A DNA stretch of 64,000 nucleotides from JAIBAC01 sp046331095 (GCA_046331095.1 JAXLRM010000004.1:992001-1056000); one strand, 5' to 3'. Positions 1 through 8,940 are shown, numbered from the stretch's first letter. Notes: generated from the sequence alone by a model not told the origin. A program made the numbers and translations.

Positions 1-1
1 G

Positions 2-718
2 ACCATCGCGGCGTCGCGCCTCGACGCGACCGCGGGCGGCGAGGTCGAGTTGCCCACGGCGCACGGGCCGCGAACCTTCACGGTGGCCGGAACCTTCGAT
101 CCCGTCCTCGCTGACGACTCCACCGTGGGTGACTGGGTCCTCGCCGACCTCGGGACCGCGACGCGGGAGTGGGGAGCGATCCGCACCCAGATGACCGTGC
201 ACCCGAGGGCCGGCACCGACACGGGCGAGGTGCGAGCGGCGCTCGACGCGATCGGGACCGTCGAGGTCTTCGACGCCTCGCGCTGGCGCGCCGAGGCCAC
301 CGCGTCGATCGAGCGCTACTTCCGCCCCTTCGTCCTCAACGGGTACCTGATCATGGTCGCCGCGGCCGTGGCGCTGTTGAACATGCTGCTGCTGGGGATG
401 CTCGAACGCCGCCACGAACGCGCGGTGCTGCGCGCCCTCGGGATGGAGGTCGCGCAGGAGCGGCGTGTGATCCTGGCCCAGGCCGGCGTCGTCGCGCTCG
501 TCGGGGCCGTCACCGCCGTGGCCGTGACGTTGCTGTTCACATGGTTGCTATCGCTCGCGTCGACGGCCTACTACGGGGTGTCGGTGCGGTGGGCCGTGGT
601 GCCCGCCGCGATCGGGGCGAGCGTCCTGGCGGCGGTCGTGCTCGCGGTCCTGTCCGCGCTCTGGCCGGTGGCGCGGGCGTCGCGCCTCGACACCGCATCG
701 CAACTGCACGCCGACTAG
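2..718 (+). CDS. FtsX-like ABC transporter permease, C-terminal part (5' truncated by window)
   Basis: The reading frame is open from the first bases of the window to a TAG at 716-718, so the gene begins upstream. The visible part is about 150 residues of extracytoplasmic domain followed by three hydrophobic segments (about 345-415, 480-560 and 590-670). Between the first two is a basic cytoplasmic loop (LERRHERAVLRALGM). That loop followed by two more membrane segments is the usual C-terminal half of FtsX/MacB-type permeases, which couple an ATPase to lipoprotein or lipid export or to cell-wall hydrolase control. The substrate cannot be told from this fragment. The ATPase partner is presumably outside the window. 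Confidence 0.8.
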   Translation, partial: TIAASRLDATAGGEVELPTAHGPRTFTVAGTFDPVLADDSTVGDWVLADLGTATREWGAIRTQMTVHPRAGTDTGEVRAALDAIGTVEVFDASRWRAEATASIERYFRPFVLNGYLIMVAAAVALLNMLLLGMLERRHERAVLRALGMEVAQERRVILAQAGVVALVGAVTAVAVTLLFTWLLSLASTAYYGVSVRWAVVPAAIGASVLAAVVLAVLSALWPVARASRLDTASQLHAD

Positions 719-809
719 GGCGGCGCGTCCGAGAGGAGAGGTCATCGACATCCAGACGGCAGCGGCCACCGAAGGCGTCTCCGGCGAGTTCTCGGCGCTG
801 GCCCAGGAC

Positions 810-1883
810 GTGTACGGGGGCGATCCGAGATGGATCCCCGAGGAGGCCGAGGTCCTAGCGGGGTTCTTCTCGGCGGCCAACCCGCTGCTCGCCCGCATGC
901 AGGCGCGCACCTGGTGCGTGCCCGGCCGGTCGCGCCTCGCCGCGTTCGTCCAGGACGGTCTCGTCGTCGACGGCGCCAGCGCGGCGTTCTTCGGTTTCTG
1001 GGAGAGCGCCGGCGACGAGGCGGCGGACGCGGCCGTCTTCGACGAGGCCACCGCGTGGGCGGCGGGCCACGGAGCACGATGGATGTACGGCCCGGTGGAC
1101 GGGTCGACGTTCGGGAACTACCGACTCGTGGTCGGCGGAGGCGGCGGCTGGCTGCCGTTCCCGGGTGAGCCGTACAACCCGCCCGAGTACCCGGAGCGGC
1201 TCGAGCGCCGCGGCTTCGAGGCCTTCCGCCACTACCACACCCGCTACGCGAGCTTCGACGACGTCGGCCCGCTCGCCGAAGTTATGGCCGAACCGGCCGG
1301 GCGTGCCCGCGCGGCCGGCTACGAGGTCCTGCCGATCACCGAGGACCTCTGGCTCGAACGCCTCCCCGAACTGCATGCCGCCGCCGACGCGACGTTCGGC
1401 CACGCGTTCGCGTACACGCCGCTGAGCTACGAGGAGTTCGCGGTCGCGTGCGGGCCGGCTTTCGTCGCGAAGATGTGCCCCCACTCGTCCAAGATCGGCG
1501 TCGACGCCGACGGTGCCCTCGCTGGTTTCCAGCTCACCTACGCGGACTTCGGTCCCGTCGTCGTCGCGGGCGCAGGCGCCGATCGTGTGCCGCTGTCGCG
1601 CCTCGACCACGCCACCGGCTTCCCCAGGCTTGTGGCAAAGCTCGGCGAGGAACGGCCGGCTGCGATCCCGAAGACGACTGGGGTGCTGCCGGGGCACCGC
1701 AAGGGCGGCGTGATGGCACTGGTCGGCCTCGAGGTATGGCGCGAGATCCAACAGCGCTACGGCTCGATGGTCTACGCGATCACGGCAGTCGACAACCCGG
1801 TGCAGATCCTGACCGCGAACCTGGCGGACGGCCAGCGCAACTACGCCCTGTACCGCCGCAGCATCGAGGAGGCGAGCCAGTGA
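810..1883 (+). CDS. GNAT-type acetyltransferase-like protein (YghO-like)
   Basis: The predicted protein has about 357 residues and the layout of YghO-like GNAT proteins: an N-terminal motif around YGGDPRW, a GPVDGSTFGNYRL segment and a second GNAT half near residues 250-340. Substrate is unknown. The start is doubtful. GTG 810 begins inside the conserved N-terminal motif. In the same frame the open reading continues upstream, and ATC at 744 follows a good GAGGAG Shine-Dalgarno (about 735). Starting there would add 22 residues beginning IDIQTA, as relatives usually start, so a non-canonical start is possible. The gene overlaps the next by 4 bp (GTGA). Confidence 0.7.
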   Translation: MYGGDPRWIPEEAEVLAGFFSAANPLLARMQARTWCVPGRSRLAAFVQDGLVVDGASAAFFGFWESAGDEAADAAVFDEATAWAAGHGARWMYGPVDGSTFGNYRLVVGGGGGWLPFPGEPYNPPEYPERLERRGFEAFRHYHTRYASFDDVGPLAEVMAEPAGRARAAGYEVLPITEDLWLERLPELHAAADATFGHAFAYTPLSYEEFAVACGPAFVAKMCPHSSKIGVDADGALAGFQLTYADFGPVVVAGAGADRVPLSRLDHATGFPRLVAKLGEERPAAIPKTTGVLPGHRKGGVMALVGLEVWREIQQRYGSMVYAITAVDNPVQILTANLADGQRNYALYRRSIEEASQ

Positions 1884-3004
1884 CCGAAGGCACCAGCCTG
1901 CCACCCGGGCCACCCCAGCCCCCCCCGGCGCCCCGGTCTCCCGGATCGGCGTCGGGTCCGCAGCCCGCTGGGGTGGTCATCCGCCCCGTCCCGTCGTCGC
2001 CGACCGGCGCCGACGACGGCGCGCAGCAGTGGTGGAAGCGCCGCGGCGCGGTCGTGTCGATGGTCGCAGGCGTGGTCGTCGTCGTCGCCGCGATCGTCCT
2101 CGCGGTCGTGCTCGGGTCCGGATCCGCCGACGACGCCACCGACGAGGCGGCACAGGACCGCCCGGCGGCAACCAGTGGGGGTTCGGGCGGCGCGCTCCTC
2201 GACATGGACACGTCGGTCTCGACCACCGCCGCGGGTGGCGACAGCACCGGAGCCGGCGACGCTCCCGCGGCCGGCGCCGGTGCGACGGAGGCCCCGGGCG
2301 GCTCCGGGGCGAGCGCCACGGGCGGGGCCGGCGGCGGCGCCGCCGTGCTCGTACCGCGCTTCGGCGCGTACACGTTCACCGGTTCGGGCTCGGAGAAGAC
2401 GATGCCGTTCCTGCCCAACCCCGTAGCGCAAGGGCCGACGAAGCCGGCGACGGTGACCGATGCCGGCGGCGGCTGCTGGCGCCTCAGCATCCGACAGAAC
2501 GCCAACCACGGCGACGAGGCGACCTTCTGCGCGGGCGCCGACGCCAGCCTGACCCTCGACAGCCTCGTCACGCACCAGACCAACAACCTGGGAGCGTTCG
2601 GGCAGATCGACTCCACGCTCACGACGACCTGCAGGCCCCGCGTGGCAGTCGTCGAACCTGCGATGGCGCCCGGCGCCCGCTTCCCGCTGAACTGCACGAA
2701 CCACACCGAGGTGACCAACGTCGCGGCCCCGGCGGACATGAACGCGACGGGGTCGGTGACCTTCGTCGGGATCGAGACCGTCGCCGTCGGTGGAGTCCCC
2801 GTGGCCGCCTACCACCTGCGCCAGGATGTCGATCTCGTGCCGACCGACGGCACGCAACCGGGGTCGCGGGTCTCCGACGTCTGGATCGCCACCGACAACG
2901 GCATGGTCCTGCGCGAGAGGCGATCCATGACGGCGTCGGCGAAGCTTCTCGGCCAGGTGAGCACCTACATCGAGACGAGCGAGCACGTCCTCGACGCCCG
3001 CTGA
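1880..3004 (+). CDS. proline-rich single-pass membrane protein of unknown function
   Basis: The GTG start overlaps the stop of the upstream gene (GTGA), giving 374 residues. Residues 1-50 are a Pro/Gly/Ser-rich cytoplasmic tail. Residues about 58-82 are one strongly hydrophobic helix after WWKRR. A long Ala/Gly/Thr linker follows, then a roughly 200-residue extracytoplasmic domain with several cysteines (CWR, TFC, TTC, LNC) that could form disulfides. I do not recognise the domain. It is translationally coupled to the GNAT-like gene, so the two may act together, but nothing in the sequence says how. Confidence 0.75.
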   Translation: MTEGTSLPPGPPQPPPAPRSPGSASGPQPAGVVIRPVPSSPTGADDGAQQWWKRRGAVVSMVAGVVVVVAAIVLAVVLGSGSADDATDEAAQDRPAATSGGSGGALLDMDTSVSTTAAGGDSTGAGDAPAAGAGATEAPGGSGASATGGAGGGAAVLVPRFGAYTFTGSGSEKTMPFLPNPVAQGPTKPATVTDAGGGCWRLSIRQNANHGDEATFCAGADASLTLDSLVTHQTNNLGAFGQIDSTLTTTCRPRVAVVEPAMAPGARFPLNCTNHTEVTNVAAPADMNATGSVTFVGIETVAVGGVPVAAYHLRQDVDLVPTDGTQPGSRVSDVWIATDNGMVLRERRSMTASAKLLGQVSTYIETSEHVLDAR

Positions 3005-3009
3005 CTACG

Positions 3010-3939
3010 GTGGGTGCGGTGAAGCCTTCCGCCGCCGAGACCCAACGCTGCGCTCCGGGTACCGATCACCACGTGTCGCTGCCGGGCGGGCGCCGCCTCG
3101 GCTACAGCGAGCTCGGCGACCCCGACGGCTTCTGCGTGCTCTTCTTCCACGGCACCCCGGGCTCGCGCCTCGACGCGTTGTTGTTGCACGAGCCCGCCCG
3201 CGACGCCGGTGTCCGCCTGCTCGCGGTCGACCGGCCCGGCATCGGGTCGTCGGACCCCCAGCCGGGCCGTACCTACCTCGACTGGCCCGCCGACGTCGCC
3301 GAACTGCTGGGCCGCCTCGGGGTGAGCGAGTGCTCCCTGCTCGGGTTCTCGTCTGGGGCCCCTTACGCACTCGTGTGCGCGTGCGCTCCGCTGCCCGGCC
3401 TGCACAAGGTGGCGGTCGTGAGCGGGAACAGCCCCGTCGACGACCCCGCGGTACGCCGTGTGCTGCCGCCGGACTCGAAGGTGTACTTGTTCCTCGCCGA
3501 GCATGCGCGTTGGGCAGCGTCGGCGGCGACGCTGGCCCTGCTCGGTCCCGCCCGCCTCGTGTCCCAGCGGTGGCCCGGGATCGGAGCGCGCTTCTACTCG
3601 CTGCTGGTGTCGCCCGGCGACCGCCGTGTCATCGCCGACTACTCGGCGGAGCTCGGGCCGGAAACCGGGCTCGCGGGGATCAGCGAGGCCCTGCGCGGTG
3701 GCACCCGCGGGGTGCGCGACGACGTCGCGATCGAGTTCGGCGACTGGGGCTTCGACATCGCCTCTGCGTCGGTGCCCGTCGAGGTGTTCCACGGGGTGGA
3801 GGACCCACTCGTGCCCCTTCCCCAGGCCGAGTACGTCGCGCAGGTGCTGCCCGATGCCCGCCTCCACGTGTTCGAGGACATCGGCCACCTCGTCCTCTAC
3901 GAGCGCGCAGCCGAGATCCTGGCCGCGGTGGTCCCCTGA
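3010..3939 (+). CDS. alpha/beta hydrolase
   Basis: A 309-residue alpha/beta-hydrolase-fold protein. The oxyanion-hole motif HGTPGSR lies near residue 47. The nucleophile elbow is GFSSG (about 115), with the central Ser as nucleophile. The acid is in VEDPLVP near residue 260 and the catalytic His in DIGHL near 290. GTG 3010 is six bases after the previous stop; GTG 3019 is an alternative. This subgroup contains esterases, epoxide hydrolases and peptidases, so no substrate is assigned. It is followed without a clear gap by a second, unrelated alpha/beta hydrolase. Confidence 0.85.
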   Translation: MGAVKPSAAETQRCAPGTDHHVSLPGGRRLGYSELGDPDGFCVLFFHGTPGSRLDALLLHEPARDAGVRLLAVDRPGIGSSDPQPGRTYLDWPADVAELLGRLGVSECSLLGFSSGAPYALVCACAPLPGLHKVAVVSGNSPVDDPAVRRVLPPDSKVYLFLAEHARWAASAATLALLGPARLVSQRWPGIGARFYSLLVSPGDRRVIADYSAELGPETGLAGISEALRGGTRGVRDDVAIEFGDWGFDIASASVPVEVFHGVEDPLVPLPQAEYVAQVLPDARLHVFEDIGHLVLYERAAEILAAVVP

Positions 3940-3974
3940 GCGGCGGGGCCCGGGACGGGTTCGCGACCGCGCGG

Positions 3975-4949
3975 GTGCCGCTCGCGTGGGCAGGGCCGCA
4001 CCGCCAGACGCTGCGGCGTCACCTGGTCCGCGACGCGCCCGCGCTGCCGGCGCGCGGCGCCGAACGGCTCACGGTCGCCCTCGACGACGGCGACGAGCTC
4101 GGCGTCTGGCTCAACCGGCCCGAGATCGACCCGGGCGCGCCCCGCTCCCTGCCCCTCGCGGTCGTCGTGCACGGCCTGGGCGGGTCGGCGCAGAGTCCGT
4201 CCGTGCGCGCCACGGCACGCCACCTCCACGACCTCGGCCTGGGCGTCGCCAGGGTCGACATGCGCGGCAGCGGCTCCTCCGCCGCGACGACCGAGGGCGC
4301 CCACCACGCCGGACGCAGCGCCGACGTCGCCGCCGTGGTCGACCACCTCGAGCGGTCACGGCCGGAGCTGTGCCGTGCGGGCGTCGTGCTGGTGGGCATC
4401 TCCCTCGGCGGGGTGCTCGTGCTCAACCTCCTCGGCGGGCAGGCGAGCACCACGGGCCGGGTCGTGGCGGCCGCAACGGTCTCGGCCCCCCTCGACCTCG
4501 TCGAGGTGGCGGCGGGCATGGCGCAGCGGCGCGCGTGGGCCTACTCGCGTGTGATGCTGCGCTCGGCCAAGCGCCAGATCCTGCGCCCAACCGCAGCGCT
4601 CACAGCGGCCCAGCGCGCCAGGATCGTCGACGCGTCGTCCTTCGCCGAGCTCGACGACGTGTTCATCGCCGGCGCTGCCGGCTACCGCGGCGCCCACGCG
4701 TACTGGGTCGGCGAGTCGCCGCTGCCGCGCCTCGACGCGATCGGCGTGCCGACCCTCGCGATCCACGCCGCCGACGACCCGGTGATCGCCGATCCCACCT
4801 ACGGACGCCTCGGCGCCTCCGGAGGCAGGGGTGCGGTCGCGGTCGAGCTGTCGTCGTGGGGCGGCCACGTCGGCTTCCACGCCGCCGGCGACTCCGTCAC
4901 CTGGGCCGACCGCCGCATCGCCGCTTTCCTCGGCGACATCCTGGGCTGA
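3975..4949 (+). CDS. YheT-type alpha/beta hydrolase
   Basis: About 324 residues. The N-terminal WAGPHRQTL motif is characteristic of the YheT/EMB8 branch of alpha/beta hydrolases. Other visible marks are HGLGGS (oxyanion hole), GISLGG (nucleophile Ser), AADDPVI (acid) and GGHVGF (catalytic His). Known family members are poorly characterised, possibly acting on lipid esters. GTG 3975 is the first conventional start; CTG 3936, which overlaps the upstream stop, would add 13 residues. The gene is co-directional with the preceding hydrolase. Confidence 0.85.
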   Translation: MPLAWAGPHRQTLRRHLVRDAPALPARGAERLTVALDDGDELGVWLNRPEIDPGAPRSLPLAVVVHGLGGSAQSPSVRATARHLHDLGLGVARVDMRGSGSSAATTEGAHHAGRSADVAAVVDHLERSRPELCRAGVVLVGISLGGVLVLNLLGGQASTTGRVVAAATVSAPLDLVEVAAGMAQRRAWAYSRVMLRSAKRQILRPTAALTAAQRARIVDASSFAELDDVFIAGAAGYRGAHAYWVGESPLPRLDAIGVPTLAIHAADDPVIADPTYGRLGASGGRGAVAVELSSWGGHVGFHAAGDSVTWADRRIAAFLGDILG

Positions 4950-5008
4950 CGGCCCCGCTGTACGATGCCGGCGATGATTCAGACCCAAGGGTCGTCGGCG
5001 GAGATGAC

Positions 5009-5863
5009 ATGACCCCAGCAGGCGACCGCCCGACCGGCTGGTCCGGGATCCTGAGCCCCCCGCTCGACGGCGAGGTCCCGGGCCAAGTGGGCTACCCCGA
5101 GGTCGAGGGCACGCCCGGCCTGCGCGTGGAGCACCGCGCCAGCGGGTTCGGCGGCGTCGTCGTGCGCCGCGAAGGCAACGGCGTCGTCGTGCGCAGCCCG
5201 TCGGGGCGCGAGCGTCTCCTCGAGCCGCGGCCGGGCTCGTTCAGCGTCGACGGCTACGCGGTCACGCTCGTGCTGCCACCCAAGGAGGCGGCGGCCGCCG
5301 GTGCGGGCGCCTCGGTCGGGCGCACCGCGAGCGGTTCGATAGCCGCGACCCCGGCCGGAGCACGGGTGGCGCGGCCCTCGCGCATTCTCGTCGAGGGCCT
5401 CCACGACGCCGAGCTCGTCGAGCGGATCTGGGGCGACGACCTGCGCCACGAAGGCGTCGTGGTGGAGCGCCTCGACGGACTCGACAACCTGCCGGCATAC
5501 GTGAAGACGTTCGACCCCGAACCCGGCCGGCGCCTCGGGGTCCTGTGCGACCATCTCGTGGACGGCTCGAAGGAAGACCGCATCGCAGCGGAAGTCGCGT
5601 CTCCGCACGTGCTCGTGCGCGGCCACCCCTTCGTGGACGTGTGGCAAGCGGTCCGTCCCGGCGTGATCGGCCTCGACGCGTGGCCCGAGATCCCACGCGG
5701 CCGCCCCTGGAAGGAGTCGCTGTGCGAGGAGCTCGGGTTCGAGGACCCGCGTTCGCTGTGGCGCACACTGCTCTCGCGGGTGCGCGACTGGGGCGACCTC
5801 GAGACGCCGCTCGTCACCGCCGTCGAGGAGCTCATCGACTTCGTGACCGCCGGAGACCACTGA
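5009..5863 (+). CDS. DUF3097 family protein with TOPRIM-like segment
   Basis: 284 residues, matching the actinobacterial DUF3097 family from memory of its motifs. A beta-rich N-terminal part (residues 1-95) carries repeated VVVRR/VVVRSP strands. The C-terminal part begins with RILVEGLHDAELVERIWG and has LCDHLVDGSKED later. The VEG...D and D-x-L arrangement resembles a TOPRIM fold as in RNase M5 and primases; this is inference. A TACGAT -10-like box lies at 4961-4966. ATG 5009 follows a GGAGA Shine-Dalgarno. Confidence 0.7.
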   Translation: MTPAGDRPTGWSGILSPPLDGEVPGQVGYPEVEGTPGLRVEHRASGFGGVVVRREGNGVVVRSPSGRERLLEPRPGSFSVDGYAVTLVLPPKEAAAAGAGASVGRTASGSIAATPAGARVARPSRILVEGLHDAELVERIWGDDLRHEGVVVERLDGLDNLPAYVKTFDPEPGRRLGVLCDHLVDGSKEDRIAAEVASPHVLVRGHPFVDVWQAVRPGVIGLDAWPEIPRGRPWKESLCEELGFEDPRSLWRTLLSRVRDWGDLETPLVTAVEELIDFVTAGDH

Positions 5864-5923
5864 ATCGCGGGTCGGCACCACTATCCTCGGCCGTTCCCGC
5901 CCCGCCCGAGAACAGGACGCGCC

Positions 5924-6397
5924 ATGCCCGCAGCGCCCGAGATGCAGATCGACGCCGACAAGAAGTACCGGGTGACGATCACCACCGACAAGGGTGTGAT
6001 CGTCGGCACCCTCGACCCGTCGCTGGCGCCCGTCACGGTGAACAACTTCGTGGCGCTCGCCCGCCAGGGCTACTACGACGGGCTCACGTTCCACCGAGTG
6101 GTGCCCGCGTTCGTGATCCAGGGCGGTTGCCCCGAGGGCAACGGGCGCGGTGGGCCCGGCTACCGCTTCGCCGACGAGCCCGTGATGGGCGACTACGTGG
6201 AGGGCTCGTTCGCGATGGCCAACGCCGGCCCCGACACCAACGGGAGCCAGTTCTTCATCACGATCGACGACTGCCGCCACAAGCTCGACAAGGCCTACAA
6301 CCTCTTCGGCTTCGTCGACTCGGGGATGGACGTCGCCAAGTCGATCGCAGTGGGCGACGTGATGCGCAGCGTCGCCGTCGAGGAGATCCCGGCCTGA
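5924..6397 (+). CDS. cyclophilin-type peptidyl-prolyl cis-trans isomerase
   Basis: 157 residues, the full length of a small bacterial cyclophilin. Family motifs are clear: NNFVALARQGYYDG, FHRVVPAFVIQGG with the catalytic Arg, GPGYRFADE, and GSQFFIT. The conserved tryptophan position after the active site is not Trp here, which is common in bacteria and predicts weak cyclosporin binding. There is no signal peptide, so it is cytoplasmic. It lies just upstream of a membrane-anchored beta-propeller gene (8-bp gap). Confidence 0.93.
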   Translation: MPAAPEMQIDADKKYRVTITTDKGVIVGTLDPSLAPVTVNNFVALARQGYYDGLTFHRVVPAFVIQGGCPEGNGRGGPGYRFADEPVMGDYVEGSFAMANAGPDTNGSQFFITIDDCRHKLDKAYNLFGFVDSGMDVAKSIAVGDVMRSVAVEEIPA

Positions 6398-6405
6398 GAC
6401 GCGGC

Positions 6406-7359
6406 TTGAAGCGGTTCCTGGGCGTCGTCGTCGCGGTCGTCGTGGTCGCGGCCCTCGCGGTCGCGGGCATCTACGGCGTCAAGAGGCTCCGCGAGCGGAG
6501 CGAGTCGCAGCCGGGACTGTTCGTACCGGCGGCGATGGCCACGTCCATCGCGGCGCTGCCCGACGGCGGGTTCCTCTACGGGGAGCAGCGCTCCGGGCGT
6601 GTCTTCGAGATCGGCCCCGACGGGACGGCGCGGGGCCTCGTGGCCGAGGTCGACGTCGCGACCAACGGCGACCGCGGGCTGCGCGGGCTCGCAGTCGACG
6701 CCACCGGACACCGCCGCTTCGCGTCGTGGGTCGCGCCCGACGGGCGGTTCAGGGTGGGCGAGTTGACCCCCGGTGGTGTCGTCGTGGTGTGGGACGGCCC
6801 GCTCACGGGTGAACGTGGGAACGGCGGACGCATCGTGTGGGCCCCCCGCGGCGTCGTCGTGTTCGGGGTCGGCAACCAGGACGGTCCCAACCGCAGTGCC
6901 GAGCCGGCGTCGCTGCTGGGCAGGCTCCTCCTGATCGCGCCCGTGGGGCCACCGACGCAGGTTCCCGCGACACTCTCGTCTGGCTGGAACGACCCCGGTG
7001 GGCTCACCTACGACCCCGCCGGGCATCTGTGGGTGGCGGACGGTTCCGCCGCGGTCGCGGGGGCGCGCATCGCCCGCGGCGACGTCGACGGGCGGCCCAC
7101 GGAAGCGAGCCCGCTCTCGGACGGCGTCTCGCCGGTCGGCCTTGCCGCCACCGATGCCGACGATCTCGTGACGTGCAACTCGGCGCCCGGCAGCGTGCAG
7201 AGGTACTCGACCGCGGGTGGGCGGGCCGAGCTCACCCAGGACCAGGTCACCCCGTGCCGTTACGACGTCGCCGTGCTCGCCGACGGGCGCTGGGCGATCG
7301 CCCTCGACGACGGCATCCGCGTCGAGGACCCCCCCTCCGCCGGCACCGGCGCGAACTAA
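6406..7359 (+). CDS. membrane-anchored PQQ glucose/sorbosone dehydrogenase-like beta-propeller
   Basis: The TTG start gives 317 residues. Residues 5-22 are an uncleaved-looking signal anchor with basic flanks. The rest matches the sugar/sorbosone dehydrogenase propeller: GFLYGEQRSGRVFEI, DRGLRGLAVD, GNGGRIVWAP and GNQDGPN. The catalytic His usually found in the HNGGRI segment appears as GNGGRI, so enzymatic activity with PQQ is doubtful; it may be a binding or structural relative. Its stop codon is immediately followed by repeat family A. Confidence 0.75.
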   Translation: MKRFLGVVVAVVVVAALAVAGIYGVKRLRERSESQPGLFVPAAMATSIAALPDGGFLYGEQRSGRVFEIGPDGTARGLVAEVDVATNGDRGLRGLAVDATGHRRFASWVAPDGRFRVGELTPGGVVVVWDGPLTGERGNGGRIVWAPRGVVVFGVGNQDGPNRSAEPASLLGRLLLIAPVGPPTQVPATLSSGWNDPGGLTYDPAGHLWVADGSAAVAGARIARGDVDGRPTEASPLSDGVSPVGLAATDADDLVTCNSAPGSVQRYSTAGGRAELTQDQVTPCRYDVAVLADGRWAIALDDGIRVEDPPSAGTGAN

Positions 7360-7378
7360 CGTGGGGACGTGTCTGATG

Positions 7379-7624
7379 GACGTGGGGACGTGAGACGGGT
7401 TGTGGACCCGCTTTGCGTCCCCACGTCGGGGTGTTCTGGTGGACGTGGGGACGTGAGACGGGTTGTGGACCCGCTTTGTGTCCCCACGTCGGTCTGGGTT
7501 CGGTGGTTCGGATGGACGTGGGGACGTGAGACGGGTTGTGGACCCGCTTTGTGTCCCCACGTGGGGAGTCGTGAGTGACGTGGGGACGTGAGACGGGTTG
7601 TGGACCCGCTTTGCGTCCCCACGT
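7379..7624 (+). repeat. Repeat family A, cluster 1: four 49-bp structured repeats
   Basis: Four copies lie at 7379-7427, 7442-7490, 7515-7562 and 7577-7624; a half arm (7359-7371) overlaps the stop codon of the upstream gene. Each copy has 12-bp outer arms, GACGTGGGGACG and CGTCCCCACGTC, around a 25-nt core. The core contains a second stem, CGGGT/ACCCG, over a TGTGG loop. Copies 2 and 3 have TGTCC instead of CGTCC, which keeps pairing as G-U. In this cluster the inner stem is C-G closed; in other clusters it is U-G closed. The repeats fill a gap between convergent genes. Confidence 0.9.
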
Positions 7625-7640
7625 GGGGTGTTCTGGTTCC

Positions 7641-7704
7641 GGACATCCGGACATCCGGACATCCGGACATCCGGACATCCGGACATCCGGACATCCGGAC
7701 ATCC
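7641..7704 (+). repeat. Eight tandem copies of the 8-bp unit GGACATCC
   Basis: Eight perfect head-to-tail copies with no interruptions, directly after repeat family A cluster 1 and 21 bp from the 3' end of the acyl-CoA dehydrogenase gene. The unit length is not a multiple of three and the array is in no plausible coding frame. Perfect octamer arrays like this are prone to copy-number change by slippage. Confidence 0.95.
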
Positions 7705-7725
7705 GGGGGGAGATGGTCGAGGTGC

Positions 7726-8940
7726 TCAGGAGCGGGGGATGTCCTTCCAGGGTCCCTTGTCGGCACGGGGCTCGCCGGGGAGGCCGAGGACACGCTCGCC
7801 GAGGATGTTGCGCATGATGTTGGAGGTGCCGCCCTCGATCGTGTTCGCCTGGGAGCGCAGGAACGACTGTTGCGGCGACGGCGCCGAGGCGTTCGGGGCC
7901 GCCCAGTCGTCGGGGTAGAGGAGCGCATCGGCGCCGAGCAGTGTCATGCAGAAGTTGTGGATGCGCTGGTTCAACTCCGCCTGGAAGAGCTTGCCGACCG
8001 ACCCTTCAGGACCGGGGTTGCCGCTCTTGGCGAGCCCGCGGACGCGCAGGTTCGTGAAGCGCATCGCCTCGGCCTCGATCCACAGGCGCGCCATCCGGTC
8101 GCGCGCCACCGGCCCTCGATCCTCGCTTGCCCGCCACAGGTCGAGCATCCGGTTCACCCACAGGTTGCGGCTCGACGCACCGCCTCCGAGGGCGACGCGT
8201 TCGTTCATCAGTGTCGTGATCGCGACCTTCCAACCCTCACCACGCTCGCCGAGGCGCTCGCCGTCGGGGATGCGCACGTCGTCGAAGTAGACCTCGTTGA
8301 ACTCGGCGTCGCCGGTGATCTGTCGCAGTGGTCGCACCTCGACGCCGGGCGCGTGCATGTCGACCACGAAGTAGGTGAGGCCCTTGTGCTTGGGCTGGTC
8401 AGGGTCGGTGCGCGCAAGCAGCATCCCGAAGTTCGACACCTGCGCGAGCGTCGTCCACACCTTCTGGCCGTTGACGACCCACTCGTCGCCGTCGAGCACC
8501 GCCGTCGTCGCGAGCCCGGCCACGTCGCTGCCCGCGCCGGGCTCGCTGAAGAGCTGGCACCAGATGTCCTCGGCGTTGAAGATCCTGCGCAGGTAGCGGT
8601 CCTTCTGGTCCTCGCTGCCGTAGGTGAGGACGGTCGGGGCGCCCATACCCCAGCCGATCGGGTTCGTGGCGAACACGTGCGGCGCGTCGACCTCGCGTAG
8701 AGCCGCGTTGACGATGCTCTGGTGCCGTTTCGAGACACCGAGCCCGCCGCGCCCCTCGGGGAAGTGGACCATCGCGACACCGAGGTCGTACTGGGCGCTC
8801 CAGAACTCCGTGGCATCGGTTGCGCCCGGGGGGAACTCCGAAACGAGCCGCTCGACACGCTCCTGCACGAGCCGGGCATCGGGATCGACCTCGGCGCCGG
8901 CCCCGCCCTGGGGGCCAAAGGATGTCGCGTCGGTCGTCAT
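7726..8940 (-). CDS. acyl-CoA dehydrogenase
   Basis: 404 residues with the full acyl-CoA dehydrogenase fold. LFSEPGAGSDVAGL is the FAD and substrate-binding signature in the middle domain, followed by WTTLAQVSNFGMLLARTDP and ITGDAEFNEVYFDDVRIP. The C-terminal helical domain ends with the family NIMRNILGERVLGLP segment. The usual catalytic Glu position cannot be fixed by eye. It oxidises an acyl-CoA to the 2-enoyl-CoA and passes electrons to ETF; chain length is unknown. It faces the previous gene and is followed on the same strand (upstream in coordinates 8982-9623) by a separate small gene. Confidence 0.93.
   Translation of the reverse strand: MTTDATSFGPQGGAGAEVDPDARLVQERVERLVSEFPPGATDATEFWSAQYDLGVAMVHFPEGRGGLGVSKRHQSIVNAALREVDAPHVFATNPIGWGMGAPTVLTYGSEDQKDRYLRRIFNAEDIWCQLFSEPGAGSDVAGLATTAVLDGDEWVVNGQKVWTTLAQVSNFGMLLARTDPDQPKHKGLTYFVVDMHAPGVEVRPLRQITGDAEFNEVYFDDVRIPDGERLGERGEGWKVAITTLMNERVALGGGASSRNLWVNRMLDLWRASEDRGPVARDRMARLWIEAEAMRFTNLRVRGLAKSGNPGPEGSVGKLFQAELNQRIHNFCMTLLGADALLYPDDWAAPNASAPSPQQSFLRSQANTIEGGTSNIMRNILGERVLGLPGEPRADKGPWKDIPRS

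Noticed and set aside
855..1913. Long open frame on the minus strand opposite the GNAT-like gene
   Set aside because: High GC leaves long antisense frames open. This one has no recognisable motifs and lies opposite a gene with clear family motifs; similar shadows lie opposite 20407-22221, 40434-43181 and 45551-46990.
7379..7624. CRISPR array in the repeat clusters
   Set aside because: Repeats are long hairpins with short, uneven and non-unique spacers, only two to five copies per site, and no cas genes anywhere in the window.
7356..7928. Minus-strand frames rich in repeated HNPSHVPTS-like peptides around 7.4 kb (also at 11.9 and 35.3 kb)
   Set aside because: The repeated peptides are only translations of the family A hairpin repeats; no start, Shine-Dalgarno or conserved domain supports a protein.
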